Part shown: in pieces, positions 28,131 to 36,497 of the stretch
Layout of the letters: each line of letters begins with the position of its first letter
Position numbering within the stretch: the first letter of the stretch is position 1
NCBI RefSeq assembly: GCF_041346945.1
Contig: NZ_CP166850.1
Location: 9,160,501 to 9,224,500 of the forward strand
DNA length: 64,000 nucleotides
Source: Amycolatopsis sp. cg9
Lineage (GTDB): Bacteria > Actinomycetota > Actinomycetes > Mycobacteriales > Pseudonocardiaceae
Reading direction: 5' to 3'
The notes under the pieces: model-generated
Database searches by the model: none
Told to the model about the DNA's origin: nothing
The model's input: the letters and a program-made list of their open reading frames with translations, nothing else
Made by a program: the position numbers and the translations under genes

Positions 28131-30170
28131 ACTTCCAATCGGCTCGTGGCGTTTATTTAACAGTCCACCTAGATTTGCCATCGCACTTGGATGACCAGCC
28201 TTCGACGCCTCACGATACCAGCGCTCCGACTCCGTCAACTGGCCCCGCTTCTGCAATAGCGTCCCAAGATTGTTCATTGCGTCCACATTTCCAATCGCGG
28301 CAGCACGGCGGAACCACCCCTCCGCCTCGACCTGCTCGCCACACTTTTGCAACAACGCACCCAGGTTCAGCATGGCGCCTGCAAGAGTAGCATTTGCCGC
28401 CTTTTGATACCAGAAGTCAGCCCCAGTCGAATCGCCGCAACTCTGCAGCAAAAAGCCGAGGTTTTTCATCGCCACCGGATGACCAATCTCGGCCGCTTGA
28501 CGGTACCAAAGATCCGCCTCGGCTATTTTTCCTCGATTCTGCAATAACACACCCAAGAAGTTCATTGCACTTGGATGACCAGCCCTGGCCGCCTGGCCAT
28601 ACCAGCGCTCCGCCTCGGTGAATTTTTGTTGCTTCTGCAGTAGCGCTCCAAGGTTAGACATCGCCCCACTGAGCCCGGCCTCAGCAGCTTGGAGGTACCA
28701 ATGTTCCGCCTCGATCGAGCCGCCTCGCTTCTGCAACAATGCAGCCAAGTTATTCATTGCCTCGACGTTGCCAATTTCGACGGCTTGACGGTACCAGCAC
28801 TCGGCCTCAGTCAACTCAAGCTTATTCTGCAAAAGTAGACCAAGGTTGTTCATTGCGTCACAGTTCCCTGCTTCAGCAGCTTTGCGCCAAGCAAGTTCGG
28901 CGACCTCAGGGAGGTCGTGGAGTACTAAAGCTTGGTACCCAATAGAAGTTAGCTCACTAACCGCCGCTACATCGACTGCAATTTTCCATGCAGCAATTGG
29001 GACAGACCTACCGGCAGCCGCGAGCTGCTCAAGCGCCAAATCGTAAACACGGAAAGCGGCGCCACCAACGGGTTCCAGCAACGAAACGGTCGGGTTGATT
29101 TCACGAGTCGCCCATTCGAGGGCAGCGCTGTACTTTTTCTCGTCGTCGAGCTCAGATCGCCGTCGACCAGACAACCGCAACGCCGCAAGCCTCCGGAGCA
29201 GCGCCCTGGGGACCGGTCGGGTGATACCCATGAGCGACCAATCCGCGGCACCTACAACCAGGGCATAGCCGAGAGGACTTGCGTTCTTACCCACAGCAAG
29301 CTGGTCAAGGACATGCTGAGCAGCACCCACATACTCGCCGATTCCGATTCGAATGATTCGTCCGCGAATATCTTCATCGGGTATCGCGCGCCGCAGATCT
29401 TCTTCGGTGGGTCGATCTAGATCGCGGTCAAGTAGAACCAGATTGAAGAGCCGCAGGACGTCCCACTCGGGCGGTCGCAACTGGTCCGTGGGCTGGAATC
29501 GATCCCACTCATGTGCCCGCAAAGTCGCCACAACCCAGTTCGACTCACAGAACCGTTGAACGAGGCCCGCGGTGACACAGCCACCGACGAGAAACCTCTC
29601 GAGGTCGTCAAGCCAGATGACATGTTGTCGTGGAATGATTTCAGCTTTTTCGAGGTCACCGAGGGCGCTCGGGGAATCCGGTAACAAGAGCAGCTTGTCT
29701 CGCAAGGTCCGTCCAATCGTGGCGGCCGCCAGGCGGGTCTTGCCAACCATGGAGGGCCCCACGATCAGGACCGGCCGACGCGCGCGCAGATGATCGCCGA
29801 CCTCACGCTCCTTGACTGCTCTCGAGACGTACGGGATATCGACCACGGCCGCGTGGACACGCAACTCTTCCAGGCTCACGTCGGCCACAACTTTGCCCAC
29901 TGCGTTCAGGCTGCGATGAACGAGCGCCAGCTCGGCTGCCCGCTGCTCCCGCCAACGCTGCCACAGGGGACCTACACCACCGACGGTTACAGCCAGTCCC
30001 GCGGCCCCACCGCCAATCCACCATGCAGCGCCCTGCCATTTCTGGAGCGTGGCCAGCCCACCAGCACCAAGTAGCAATGCAGCTAGCACAGCGACAACGA
30101 GTCTTTGACTCTGTGGTCGAAGCCTGTCCCTGCCCACGACACCTCCTCTGGCCCAAACGACCAATCGCAC
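28116..30170 (-). CDS. Membrane-anchored P-loop NTPase with Sel1 repeats
   Basis: This is a protein of up to 684 aa. Two transmembrane helices lie at about 22-40 and 48-66. The NTPase has Walker A VGPSMVGKT (138-145) and Walker B HVIWLDDLE (183-191) with an aromatic/Arg-rich segment after it (VVATLRAHEWDRF). Residues from about 437 on contain seven 36-residue Sel1-like repeats (AMNNLGLLLQ-type, AECWYRQAAEAG-type). The NTPase motif resembles that of the duplicated HTH-NTPase proteins in this window (GDSSVGKT, WLDEL). GTG at 30137, 4 nt after a strong AGGAGG, is a good alternative start that shortens the protein by 11 residues. It probably acts as a membrane-tethered sensor/switch; the ligand is unknown. 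The Sel1 part has lower GC than its surroundings. Confidence 0.8.
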   Translation of the reverse strand: MRLVVWARGGVVGRDRLRPQSQRLVVAVLAALLLGAGGLATLQKWQGAAWWIGGGAAGLAVTVGGVGPLWQRWREQRAAELALVHRSLNAVGKVVADVSLEELRVHAAVVDIPYVSRAVKEREVGDHLRARRPVLIVGPSMVGKTRLAAATIGRTLRDKLLLLPDSPSALGDLEKAEIIPRQHVIWLDDLERFLVGGCVTAGLVQRFCESNWVVATLRAHEWDRFQPTDQLRPPEWDVLRLFNLVLLDRDLDRPTEEDLRRAIPDEDIRGRIIRIGIGEYVGAAQHVLDQLAVGKNASPLGYALVVGAADWSLMGITRPVPRALLRRLAALRLSGRRRSELDDEKKYSAALEWATREINPTVSLLEPVGGAAFRVYDLALEQLAAAGRSVPIAAWKIAVDVAAVSELTSIGYQALVLHDLPEVAELAWRKAAEAGNCDAMNNLGLLLQNKLELTEAECWYRQAVEIGNVEAMNNLAALLQKRGGSIEAEHWYLQAAEAGLSGAMSNLGALLQKQQKFTEAERWYGQAARAGHPSAMNFLGVLLQNRGKIAEADLWYRQAAEIGHPVAMKNLGFLLQSCGDSTGADFWYQKAANATLAGAMLNLGALLQKCGEQVEAEGWFRRAAAIGNVDAMNNLGTLLQKRGQLTESERWYREASKAGHPSAMANLGGLLNKRHEPIGSGPCD

Positions 30171-30473
30171 CAGGGCAGCTAAACGTTATGAGGGTCGCCG
30201 CCGGACTCGCGAATCAGTAGCTCAGCTGTTACCGAGTCCAGTTGATACTGGAGTCAGCGAGGCTGACCGATTGCGGGCAAATCCTGCCGTTCGCATCCTG
30301 TGGCACCTCCACTCCTCAGGCAGACACAAAGGAGCCCAGATCAACAGTCCTAGGAAGCGCTCACACGCGCCATGACTCCGCAGTGAGTGCTCGCCGTCAC
30401 CGGGCGCTATGCCCAGCTGCTCGTCGGCGCACTCTGCCTGCTCTGCTTGCTCGGCTTGCGTTGCAGAAACTGA
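30171..30473. other. Stretch without a gene
   Basis: It presumably contains the promoter of the minus-strand Sel1 NTPase gene. No coding or repeat feature was seen. Confidence 0.4.
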
Positions 30474-30612
30474 TCAGCTGGAGCCCACGCACACGAACGG
30501 TCGCCGGTACGGGTCCTGCGTAGTGACCCGGGCAAGTGCGCTCGCCGGCCGGCTGCCCGCCGCGATGCGCCGGTGGAACTCGATCATCGCTTGCGTCGCG
30601 GCGCTCCTGCCG
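30474..30612 (-). pseudogene. C-terminal fragment of CHAT-domain (caspase-like) protein
   Basis: A minus frame ending at 30474-30476 reads TQAMIEFHRRIAAGSRPASA and, after a short gap, PYRRPFVCVGSS. This is the characteristic tail of CHAT peptidases (final helix pair and PFV-x-x-G strand). The catalytic part is missing; a Cas6e fragment begins directly upstream in another frame. Confidence 0.45.
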
Positions 30613-31047
30613 ACCGGCGTCGCTGCGGGCCCGGTCGAGTAGCCACTGCTGTTGCTGGGCGACGGTGACGTGGCCGAGGGGTTTGGTGGACTCCCATCCC
30701 TTACGACGTCCGGACCGGACCGGGTTGGCCGTCAGCCGGAATTGCCACTGCTGGCCAGCGCGGAGGCTGCCGAGGAGACCGTCGTAGGCGGCGGTCTGCC
30801 AGGCGTGAGTGGTGGGCCAGCCGGCCTGTTCGACGAGGTGCTGCAGGTCGGGTTTGTCGGGGCTGACGATGAACAGCAGGACGCGGTGGGTGGCGTAGGT
30901 GTCCACACGCCACAGGACGCGCCCGTCTTCGGCGGGGCGGGCGTCGGGGAAGCCGGCGAGCACGGCTGCGTGCATGGCCTGGGGTGAGGCGAGAAGTTTT
31001 TGCGCGCCGCGCCGGCGCGGGTTGAGCTGCATCTTGGTCAGGAACAC
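30613..31047 (-). pseudogene. cas6e: Truncated Cas6e (type I-E CRISPR endoribonuclease)
   Basis: GTG start at 31047 gives MFLTKMQLNPRRRGAQKLLA, then QAMHAAVLAGFPDA, LWRVDTYATHRVLLFIVSPD and QFRLTANPVRS, the N-terminal RRM domain of Cas6e with its Gly/Arg-rich crRNA-binding features. The second RRM domain and the C-terminal glycine loop are gone: after about residue 139 (WLLDRA) the frame continues into unrelated sequence. Cas6e normally processes crRNA; this copy is non-functional. It overlaps the end of the Cas5e remnant, as in natural I-E operons. Confidence 0.8.
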
Positions 31048-31170
31048 GCGTCGCCTCCCAGCAGGGTCATCGGGTCGTGCTCGGCCAGCGGTTCGGCTGT
31101 GCCGTTCGGATTGGGGACCTGCACGGTGTCACGGACGATGGCGCGCCAGGCGTATTCGCGCCGGCCCGCC
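31038..31170 (-). pseudogene. cas5e: C-terminal fragment of Cas5e
   Basis: The minus frame ending at TGA 31038 reads RREYAWRAIVRDTVQVPNPN and EPLAEHDPMTLLGGDACS, fitting the end of Cas5e. The stop overlaps the cas6e start by 10 nt, the natural I-E arrangement. Upstream of about 31170 the homology stops abruptly at the STAND fragment on the other strand, so a recombination junction lies there. Confidence 0.6.
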
Positions 31171-31596
31171 GCCCTGTTCATGACCCCCGCCATCACCGGC
31201 CTTCTCGCGCGCCACACGGGACTAGAGGTCGACGCCGAGCAGGCCCGTGATGGGCTGGGATGCCTCCACCGGTTGAACCTGATCACCGAAGACCCGTGCT
31301 CGGGCACGCGGACGGTGCGGGTGCATGCGTTGGTGCAGCGCGCCACCCGCGACGCTCTGCCCGCCACACGGTTTGCGGCTTTGGCGAGTGCGGCGGCGGA
31401 CGCGCTGCTGGGCATCTGGCCGGACCCCGAACGAGACGCTGCTCTGGGGCAGGTGCTGCGTGCCAACACCGACACGCTGGCCGCCGGGGCGACATCGGCA
31501 GCGCGGCACCCGTTGTGGGCCTTGGGACCGGCGGCAGTCTTCCTCCCTGAGGCTGCCGCCGTCCTGGACACGCTGATCAGCGGCTATCTGGGCTGA
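31171..31596 (+). pseudogene. Fragment of STAND NTPase, homologue of the 20.9-23.5 kb gene
   Basis: The frame reads ALFMTPAITGLLARHTGLEV, then LGCLHRLNLITEDP, VRVHALVQRATRDALPATRF and ADALLGIWPDPERDAALGQV, which align with the winged-helix part of the STAND-TPR protein at 20911-23496 at high similarity. The NB-ARC core and all TPRs are missing. It is on the opposite strand to that gene. Confidence 0.8.
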
Positions 31597-31632
31597 CGCG
31601 GCGTCCGAGCGGCCCGTCTTGAACCGATGGCC

Positions 31633-32889
31633 TCAAGACTGTGACGCCTCGATGGGGACAGGGTTGAACGGCGCGCCCTCGCTCGTCGTGCGTTCGAATG
31701 AAGTGATGCCATCGAAGGTCACGCCGCCGAACCCGGCGGTGCCGGAGAAAGTCACATAGTCGAACCAGGTGGCATCGGAGAAGGTCGCGCGGGCGAAGGA
31801 GGCGGCGCTGGAAAAGGTCGCATAGTCGAACCAGGCGGTCTCGGAGAAGGTCGCGCGGTTGAATAAGGCGGCGGAGAAGGTCGCGCGAGTGAACCAGGCA
31901 GCGCTGCAGAAGGTCGCGCGTTCAAACCTGGCAACGCCGGAAAAGGTCGCGCGGTCGAACGTGGCGATGTCGGAGAAGGTCGCCTCGCTGAACGAAGCTG
32001 AGCCGGAGAAGGTCGCGCGGTCGAATCGGGCTTTCCCTGTCCGTGCGTTATCGAGGGTGAAGTCGATCAGATGGGCGTTGGAGAGGTCGAGATCGATGTC
32101 CGCCCAGAAGGCCTCGGGACGGTTTGGGTTGAGATGGTCGGTGAGGATGCGCTGGGCGGCGAGGCGGACTTCGCGTTCTTGGGTCCGTTCCCGGTGTTCG
32201 GCGAGGAGCACGCGAGCTTCGTCGGTGTCAGCCTCGGGTGGCTGATCGTCGGGCAAGGTGTAGGGCATGCGCAGGTAGGCGCAGATGACGTTGACGATGC
32301 TCTGGCGCTGGCCGGGGTTGCCGTGGGCGAGGCGTTCCAGCGCGTAGAGCCCGGCCATGCGAACCGGGGCCTGCTCCGAGCCGAGCTGGTCGGCGGCCTT
32401 GGTGTAGAGCTCGGTGAGGTTCTTCTCGGTCGCGTCGACCTCGCTGTGCCACTGCCGCCGCACGGCAAGCAGCAACGCGAAGATGCCCGTGGTGCCCGCG
32501 CCGATCCCAAGCCCGGTCTTGATCGCATCCACCCGGGCAGCCCCGACGTCCTTCGCCGCCGAGGCCTCGCCCAGCAGCCAGCTCGTCGCACCCCACGCCA
32601 CCACGATGACGACGATGGCCGCGCCGGCCACGAACCACCAGCTCATCACCGGCATCCGCGCCGACGGCGCCCGGCCGCCCCGCAACAACCGGGTCCCCAC
32701 GGCAACGCACGCCACCGCGACTGCCAGCAGCACCAGCGCTACCGCGTGCGGCCGGGCCCATCGCCCCAGCGCCGCCCAGTCCGGCCACCCCAGCAGCACC
32801 GACACCGCCGCCAGCAACGACAGCCCACCCAACGCCATCATTCCACCGGCCTGCCGCGGCACCGCGCGACGGCTATCCCACCTCGTCAT
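31633..32889 (-). CDS. Membrane protein with pentapeptide repeats (paralogue 1)
   Basis: This is a 418-aa protein from ATG 32889. Three or four hydrophobic helices in the first 130 residues (LLAAVSVLLGW, AVALVLLAVAVACVAVG, WWFVAGAAIVVIVVAWGA, then the IGAGTTGIFALLLAV segment) are followed by a conserved helical stretch (LTELYTKAADQLGSEQAPVR, then GLYALERLA and QSIVNVICAYLRMPY) and about 26 pentapeptide repeats (RATFS, EATFS, FDRATFSG type). Pentapeptide repeats form a right-handed quadrilateral beta-helix. Two further paralogues are at 33695-35107 and 56422-57705. Function unknown; frequent proximity to conflict genes suggests involvement in signalling or effector delivery, which is inference. 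Confidence 0.85.
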   Translation of the reverse strand: MTRWDSRRAVPRQAGGMMALGGLSLLAAVSVLLGWPDWAALGRWARPHAVALVLLAVAVACVAVGTRLLRGGRAPSARMPVMSWWFVAGAAIVVIVVAWGATSWLLGEASAAKDVGAARVDAIKTGLGIGAGTTGIFALLLAVRRQWHSEVDATEKNLTELYTKAADQLGSEQAPVRMAGLYALERLAHGNPGQRQSIVNVICAYLRMPYTLPDDQPPEADTDEARVLLAEHRERTQEREVRLAAQRILTDHLNPNRPEAFWADIDLDLSNAHLIDFTLDNARTGKARFDRATFSGSASFSEATFSDIATFDRATFSGVARFERATFCSAAWFTRATFSAALFNRATFSETAWFDYATFSSAASFARATFSDATWFDYVTFSGTAGFGGVTFDGITSFERTTSEGAPFNPVPIEASQS

Positions 32890-33051
32890 ACGAGAACAAT
32901 CGCGCGGCCACGCTCCGTCGCTACGAACTACGGTCCCGCCGCAGCCCCACAGCCAACACAGCGTCACAGATCGCTGACAGCGTGCTCGTCGAACTCGCTG
33001 TGCCCTTGAACTCTCTTCCTCTGCGTCGCGATGCGCGGAGGAATCTTGCGA

Positions 33052-33685
33052 CTACGTGATGGCTGCGAGCAGTCCCCGCTGATGATCCGGCCAGAGCCGA
33101 TGCCGCACATCCCCGTGCAGCTCGTCGACGCCGACCCAGCAGCCGCCGGCGTCCTCCGGCAGGGCCGGTCGCTCGCTTCGCCCGAGGTCGATGTGCACGG
33201 TGAAGGTGCAGGTCCAGGCGTGCAGGATGTGCGGGCTGCTGATCGGCCGGATCGTGCGCACGATTCGCATCCGCGCGTCGACGGGCACACGCACCCCGGT
33301 CTCCTCGCACACCTTGCGGGCCGCGGTGGTGAAAATGCCGCGCGTGTGACCGTCCGGTCTCCGGCGCGCCACTGCGCCGGGCTGCGGCCTTCGTCGGCCG
33401 GGATCGCGTAGCCGCCGGTCAAGCACGGGATCCGGCCGCGGTCGGCGTCGCGGGTGGTCAGCAGCACTGCCCCTGCCGCGGTGACCACGGCGTCGACGAC
33501 TGCGGTCTCGCCGAGCCACCAGGCGAAACCCAACTCGGTCGGCAGCCCGATCCGCTGGTCGGCCAGCAGCTGCGCGTGGTGGGGGTGCGTGGTCGGCCGT
33601 GCTGGTCGAGCACCCACCCCCGGGACCGGAAGTAGTTCTGCAGCGCCGCGGGTATCTGGACGCATGTCGAGGACGGCGTCGGCAT
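33052..33685 (-). pseudogene. Frameshifted Nudix hydrolase
   Basis: Reading over at least two frameshifts gives ALQNYFRSRGWVLDQHGRP, then LPTELGFAWWLGETAVVDAV, VLLTTRDADRGRIPCLTGGY and, in another frame, AARKVCEETGVRVPV, the Nudix box (R-x-x-x-E-E-x-G). The natural end VGVDELHGDVRHRLWPDHQR follows. The Nudix box is intact but separated from its upstream strands, so the gene is inactive. Confidence 0.75.
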
Positions 33686-33694
33686 CTGGATGAG

Positions 33695-35107
33695 TTAGTC
33701 CGGCATGTCGCCGCTGCGATCGCTGTGACCATGCAAATTCAACTGGGTTTCGCTCCCGGTGCCCTGGTCGGCGAACGGCGCTACACCGGGTGGAACTCCC
33801 CGCGCGAATGTTGTTTCATCGATTCTGACCAAGTCGCCGAATGTCACATCACCAAAAAAGGCTTCGCAAGCGAACTCTACCTCGTCCATGTAGACATCTC
33901 CCGCAAATCTTGCGCCGTTAAAACTAATTCCACCAGCGAACCTTGCCCCAGTAAATCCAGTGCCTCCACTGAATTTCGCACCGGCAAACGATGTGTTTCC
34001 AGAAAATTTCACTTCACGAAAGCCTGCGTCCGCGTCGAACTTTGCATAACTAAATTGGGCATATCCGGCCACCTCCACATCATCGAAGGCGGCAATTCCC
34101 GCGAATTCAACAGCCTTGAAATATGCCTTATTCGCGAACTTCGAATCTATGAACCACGCATTCCCGGAAAACTTCGCATCTTCGAAGTTGGCATTCTCGA
34201 CGAACCTTGCACCGATGAACCACGCCTCGTTGACCGCACAGTGCCTGAAGTCGAAGACGTAAAGGACAGCGCCGTTGAGGTCGAGGTTGATGCCATCCCA
34301 GAAGCTGGCATCCGGGTGCTCTCCGTGCCCGGGACGCAGGTGGCGGCAGAGAAGTCGTTGCGCAGTCAGCCGGACCTCGCGTTCTTGCCGGGCTTCACTG
34401 TCGGCCTGGGCCCGGGTGAGCGTTCCGGATGCGCTGTCGAGTTTCTGCTGCGCAACGGTTGTTCTCGCTGAGGTGGAAGTCATTAGCGGGCGCCGTACGC
34501 CTAGTCGAGGGGAGCCTGATGCGCCCGGCAGCGCATGGGGTGTACGAAGGTAAGCGCAGATCACGTCGACGATGGTCTGCCGCTGGTCAGGGTTGTTCTG
34601 CGCGACCCGTTCCAGAGCGTAGAGACCGCCATGGCGAACTGCGGCTTTGTCGGAGCCGAGTTGCTCGACGGCTTTCAGGTACAGCTCGGTGAGCCGTCGT
34701 TCGTGCGCGTCGTGCTCGGCGTGCGCTGCGGCGCGGTCAGCGACGGCCTGGTTCTGTGCCGCCACACGCACGGCCAACTGGTGGGTCTCATACTTATGCA
34801 ACAGGTCCAGCTCGGCGGAGCGCTGCCGGCGGACCGCCAGCCACAGCCCGACCAACCCGCCGAGCCCGATACCGAGCGCTCCGGCGGTCCGCAACGCGTC
34901 CAACTGGCCCGTCGTCGCGCCGCGGCCCAGCAGCAGCCATGCCGCTCCACCCGCGACAGCGAGCATCACTGGAACGCCGGCCGCGATCACCCAGCGCGGA
35001 ATCGGGTGTAGCACCGGCCGTGTCGATGGCACGCCCGACTCCGGCAGGCCGGAGGTCTCGGTGGTTACTGGATGGGTTGGCGTGGAGTCCCCTCGTTCCG
35101 TCACCAC
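33695..35107 (-). CDS. Membrane protein with pentapeptide repeats (paralogue 2)
   Basis: This 470-aa protein has two hydrophobic helices (VIAAGVPVMLAVAGGAAWLL near 40; ALGIGLGGLVGLWLAV near 80), a coiled segment, and the family's shared block (LTELYLKAVEQLGSDKAAVR, GLYALERVAQNNPDQRQTIV, DVICAYLRTPH). After a Ser/Thr-rich insert, about 170 residues of pentapeptide repeats (AKFSG, ARFAG, VEFAG types) follow. The repeat part has clearly lower GC (33.8-34.3 kb) than the rest, suggesting a mosaic origin. No SD is obvious; start chosen at the longest frame beginning MVTERGDS. Confidence 0.82.
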   Translation of the reverse strand: MVTERGDSTPTHPVTTETSGLPESGVPSTRPVLHPIPRWVIAAGVPVMLAVAGGAAWLLLGRGATTGQLDALRTAGALGIGLGGLVGLWLAVRRQRSAELDLLHKYETHQLAVRVAAQNQAVADRAAAHAEHDAHERRLTELYLKAVEQLGSDKAAVRHGGLYALERVAQNNPDQRQTIVDVICAYLRTPHALPGASGSPRLGVRRPLMTSTSARTTVAQQKLDSASGTLTRAQADSEARQEREVRLTAQRLLCRHLRPGHGEHPDASFWDGINLDLNGAVLYVFDFRHCAVNEAWFIGARFVENANFEDAKFSGNAWFIDSKFANKAYFKAVEFAGIAAFDDVEVAGYAQFSYAKFDADAGFREVKFSGNTSFAGAKFSGGTGFTGARFAGGISFNGARFAGDVYMDEVEFACEAFFGDVTFGDLVRIDETTFARGVPPGVAPFADQGTGSETQLNLHGHSDRSGDMPD

Positions 35108-35272
35108 TGCATCGTCGCGCGATGCCTGCGACGACGCGACGATGACACGAATTCAGGCCTCGTCCACCGTCGCCTGGTCGCCTGGGCATCGCCGGACTGC
35201 ACGGCAGCGACATCGATCGCATCCTGACCAGCTCGCGGCAGGACCAGCTGCTCGGCGGGGACTCGGGTTCGG

Positions 35273-35818
35273 TCAGCCGATCCCGAGCACGGACTTGGCG
35301 GTGGTCCAGTTGTTCAGCATCGCCGTCTGCGCGGCGGACAGGGTGACCTGGTGGGCGCAGACAGCCTTCTTCACGGCGTTCTCCACCGAGTCCTTGCTGT
35401 AGGAGTTCGGGCTGCCCGCGTGCGGCTCCGGCCAGAGGTTGCGCGGGTCCTTCGGAGCCCCGCCGAGCTCCAGCGGAAGGAAGTGGTCCTCCTCGTAGTC
35501 AGACATGCTCGTGTCGCTGTAGCCGTAATCGATGATGCCCTGCTGCTTCAACCCGTTGGTGTAGCTCGTCGACGGGCGGATCGTGGCCGTCCAGCCGGAC
35601 ACACAGATCGTCGAGCCGATCGTCGACTGGGTCACGTCCGGGTTCTTCGCCCCCGGTGTGCAGGCCGGGTCCGGCAACGGCAGGTAGACCTGAAAGCACG
35701 ACGCCGTCGTCGACAGCGGGCCCGCAGCCATGGTTCCGGCGGCGTAGGCAGGGATACCGGCCAGGCCGACGGTGACCGCGGCGGCGGTCACGCAGGCACG
35801 AACAACGATGCGGCTCAT
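35273..35818 (-). CDS. Secreted HNH-like nuclease
   Basis: This is a 181-aa protein. The N-terminal signal peptide (MSRIVVRACVTAAAVTVGLA, cleavage near AYAA) marks export. The mature part contains the compact motif YEEDHFLPLELGGAPKDPRN followed by LWPEPH, the beta-beta-alpha metal arrangement found in small HNH-type or EndA-like secreted nucleases. Cys residues in the mature part could form disulfides. SD AAGGA lies 6 nt before ATG 35818. It may degrade extracellular DNA. It is upstream of and divergent from nothing obvious; gene-size intergenic space separates it from the pentapeptide gene. Confidence 0.8.
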   Translation of the reverse strand: MSRIVVRACVTAAAVTVGLAGIPAYAAGTMAAGPLSTTASCFQVYLPLPDPACTPGAKNPDVTQSTIGSTICVSGWTATIRPSTSYTNGLKQQGIIDYGYSDTSMSDYEEDHFLPLELGGAPKDPRNLWPEPHAGSPNSYSKDSVENAVKKAVCAHQVTLSAAQTAMLNNWTTAKSVLGIG

Positions 35819-36055
35819 CCGAGTCCTTTCCAGAACGACAGCGAGCCCCCAGGGCCCGGCTTTGCTTGGTCGCCTTCACCATGCGCAGCGCCGGCGACGC
35901 CACCATGACAGTGAAGAAGCCACCAGATGACCACACCACTGCGAAACTGTTCACCGCGATGGCTTTGTGTCACATCGTCCGGAACATCCCGACCTTCGGC
36001 GGGTCAGCCGTCACGACCTCGTGCACTCTCGGCGCAATGCCGTCCGGGCGCGGTG

Positions 36056-36256
36056 TCACAGCAGGCCGGCCTGGTGCAGGCGGAGCACCGCGGCGAGCAC
36101 GCCGCTGCTGCTGAGAAGGGCACCGAGCAAGATCTTGAGCAGGGTCAGCGCCCGTGCGGCGCGCTGGTGGTCGGTGGTCGTGAGCGCGACCGCGGCGGCG
36201 GCGCCGGCGGCGGTGAGCAGTACCAGCGCGATGAGGGTGATCAACGGCGTCCACAT
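36056..36256 (-). CDS. 66-aa membrane protein of duplicated module (copy A)
   Basis: From ATG 36256 the protein begins MWTPLITLIALVLLTAAG and has a second hydrophobic segment (ALTLLKILLGALLSSSGVLA) separated by a polar loop (TTTDHQRAAR), so two membrane helices. An in-frame ATG at 36262 is possible, but the paralogue at 45285-45485 lacks it, which favours 36256. SD-like AGGAC lies upstream. It is divergent from the HTH-NTPase gene at 36498 with 241 bp between. The conserved partner arrangement in both copies suggests joint function; it could be a membrane effector or a sensor for the NTPase. Family not recognised. Confidence 0.75.
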   Translation of the reverse strand: MWTPLITLIALVLLTAAGAAAAVALTTTDHQRAARALTLLKILLGALLSSSGVLAAVLRLHQAGLL

Positions 36257-36319
36257 GATCATGTCCTGTCCTCGGAGGTCGCGAGCCGGCTTCCCCGTGC
36301 TCGAGGACCAGCCGACCAG

Positions 36320-36470
36320 CCGCGGACAGGGTCCGGCACGGGCTCCGTACCGACCCGGACGACGGAGTCTGCGGGTCAGCACGCTGTGGCGGGCTGACCA
36401 GGAAAAATCTGGGAACGCTGGTGGCGGGAGTACGGTGTCCGGCACTGTCCGGTGACCGTCGCCGGACGGC
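36320..36470. promoter_or_regulatory. TCCGG operator array (copy A)
   Basis: GTCCGG occurs at 36331-36336, 36437-36442 and 36447-36452, and its complement CCGGAC at 36355-36360 and 36462-36467. The pair at 36331/36355 and the trio at 36437/36447/36462 have the same spacing in copy B (45560-45695), although surrounding bases differ. This is a strong candidate binding array for the HTH domain of the adjacent NTPase, placed between the divergent starts. Confidence 0.7.
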
Positions 36471-36497
36471 GACAGAGACGCACCGGGGATGGTGGGC

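Noticed and set aside
30474..31200. Functional type I-E CRISPR-Cas locus
   Set aside because: Both cas genes are truncated, other cas genes are absent and no regularly spaced repeats were seen anywhere in the window.
32071..33009. 312-aa plus frame opposite pentapeptide paralogue 1
   Set aside because: Antisense shadow of a repetitive gene; no start signal.
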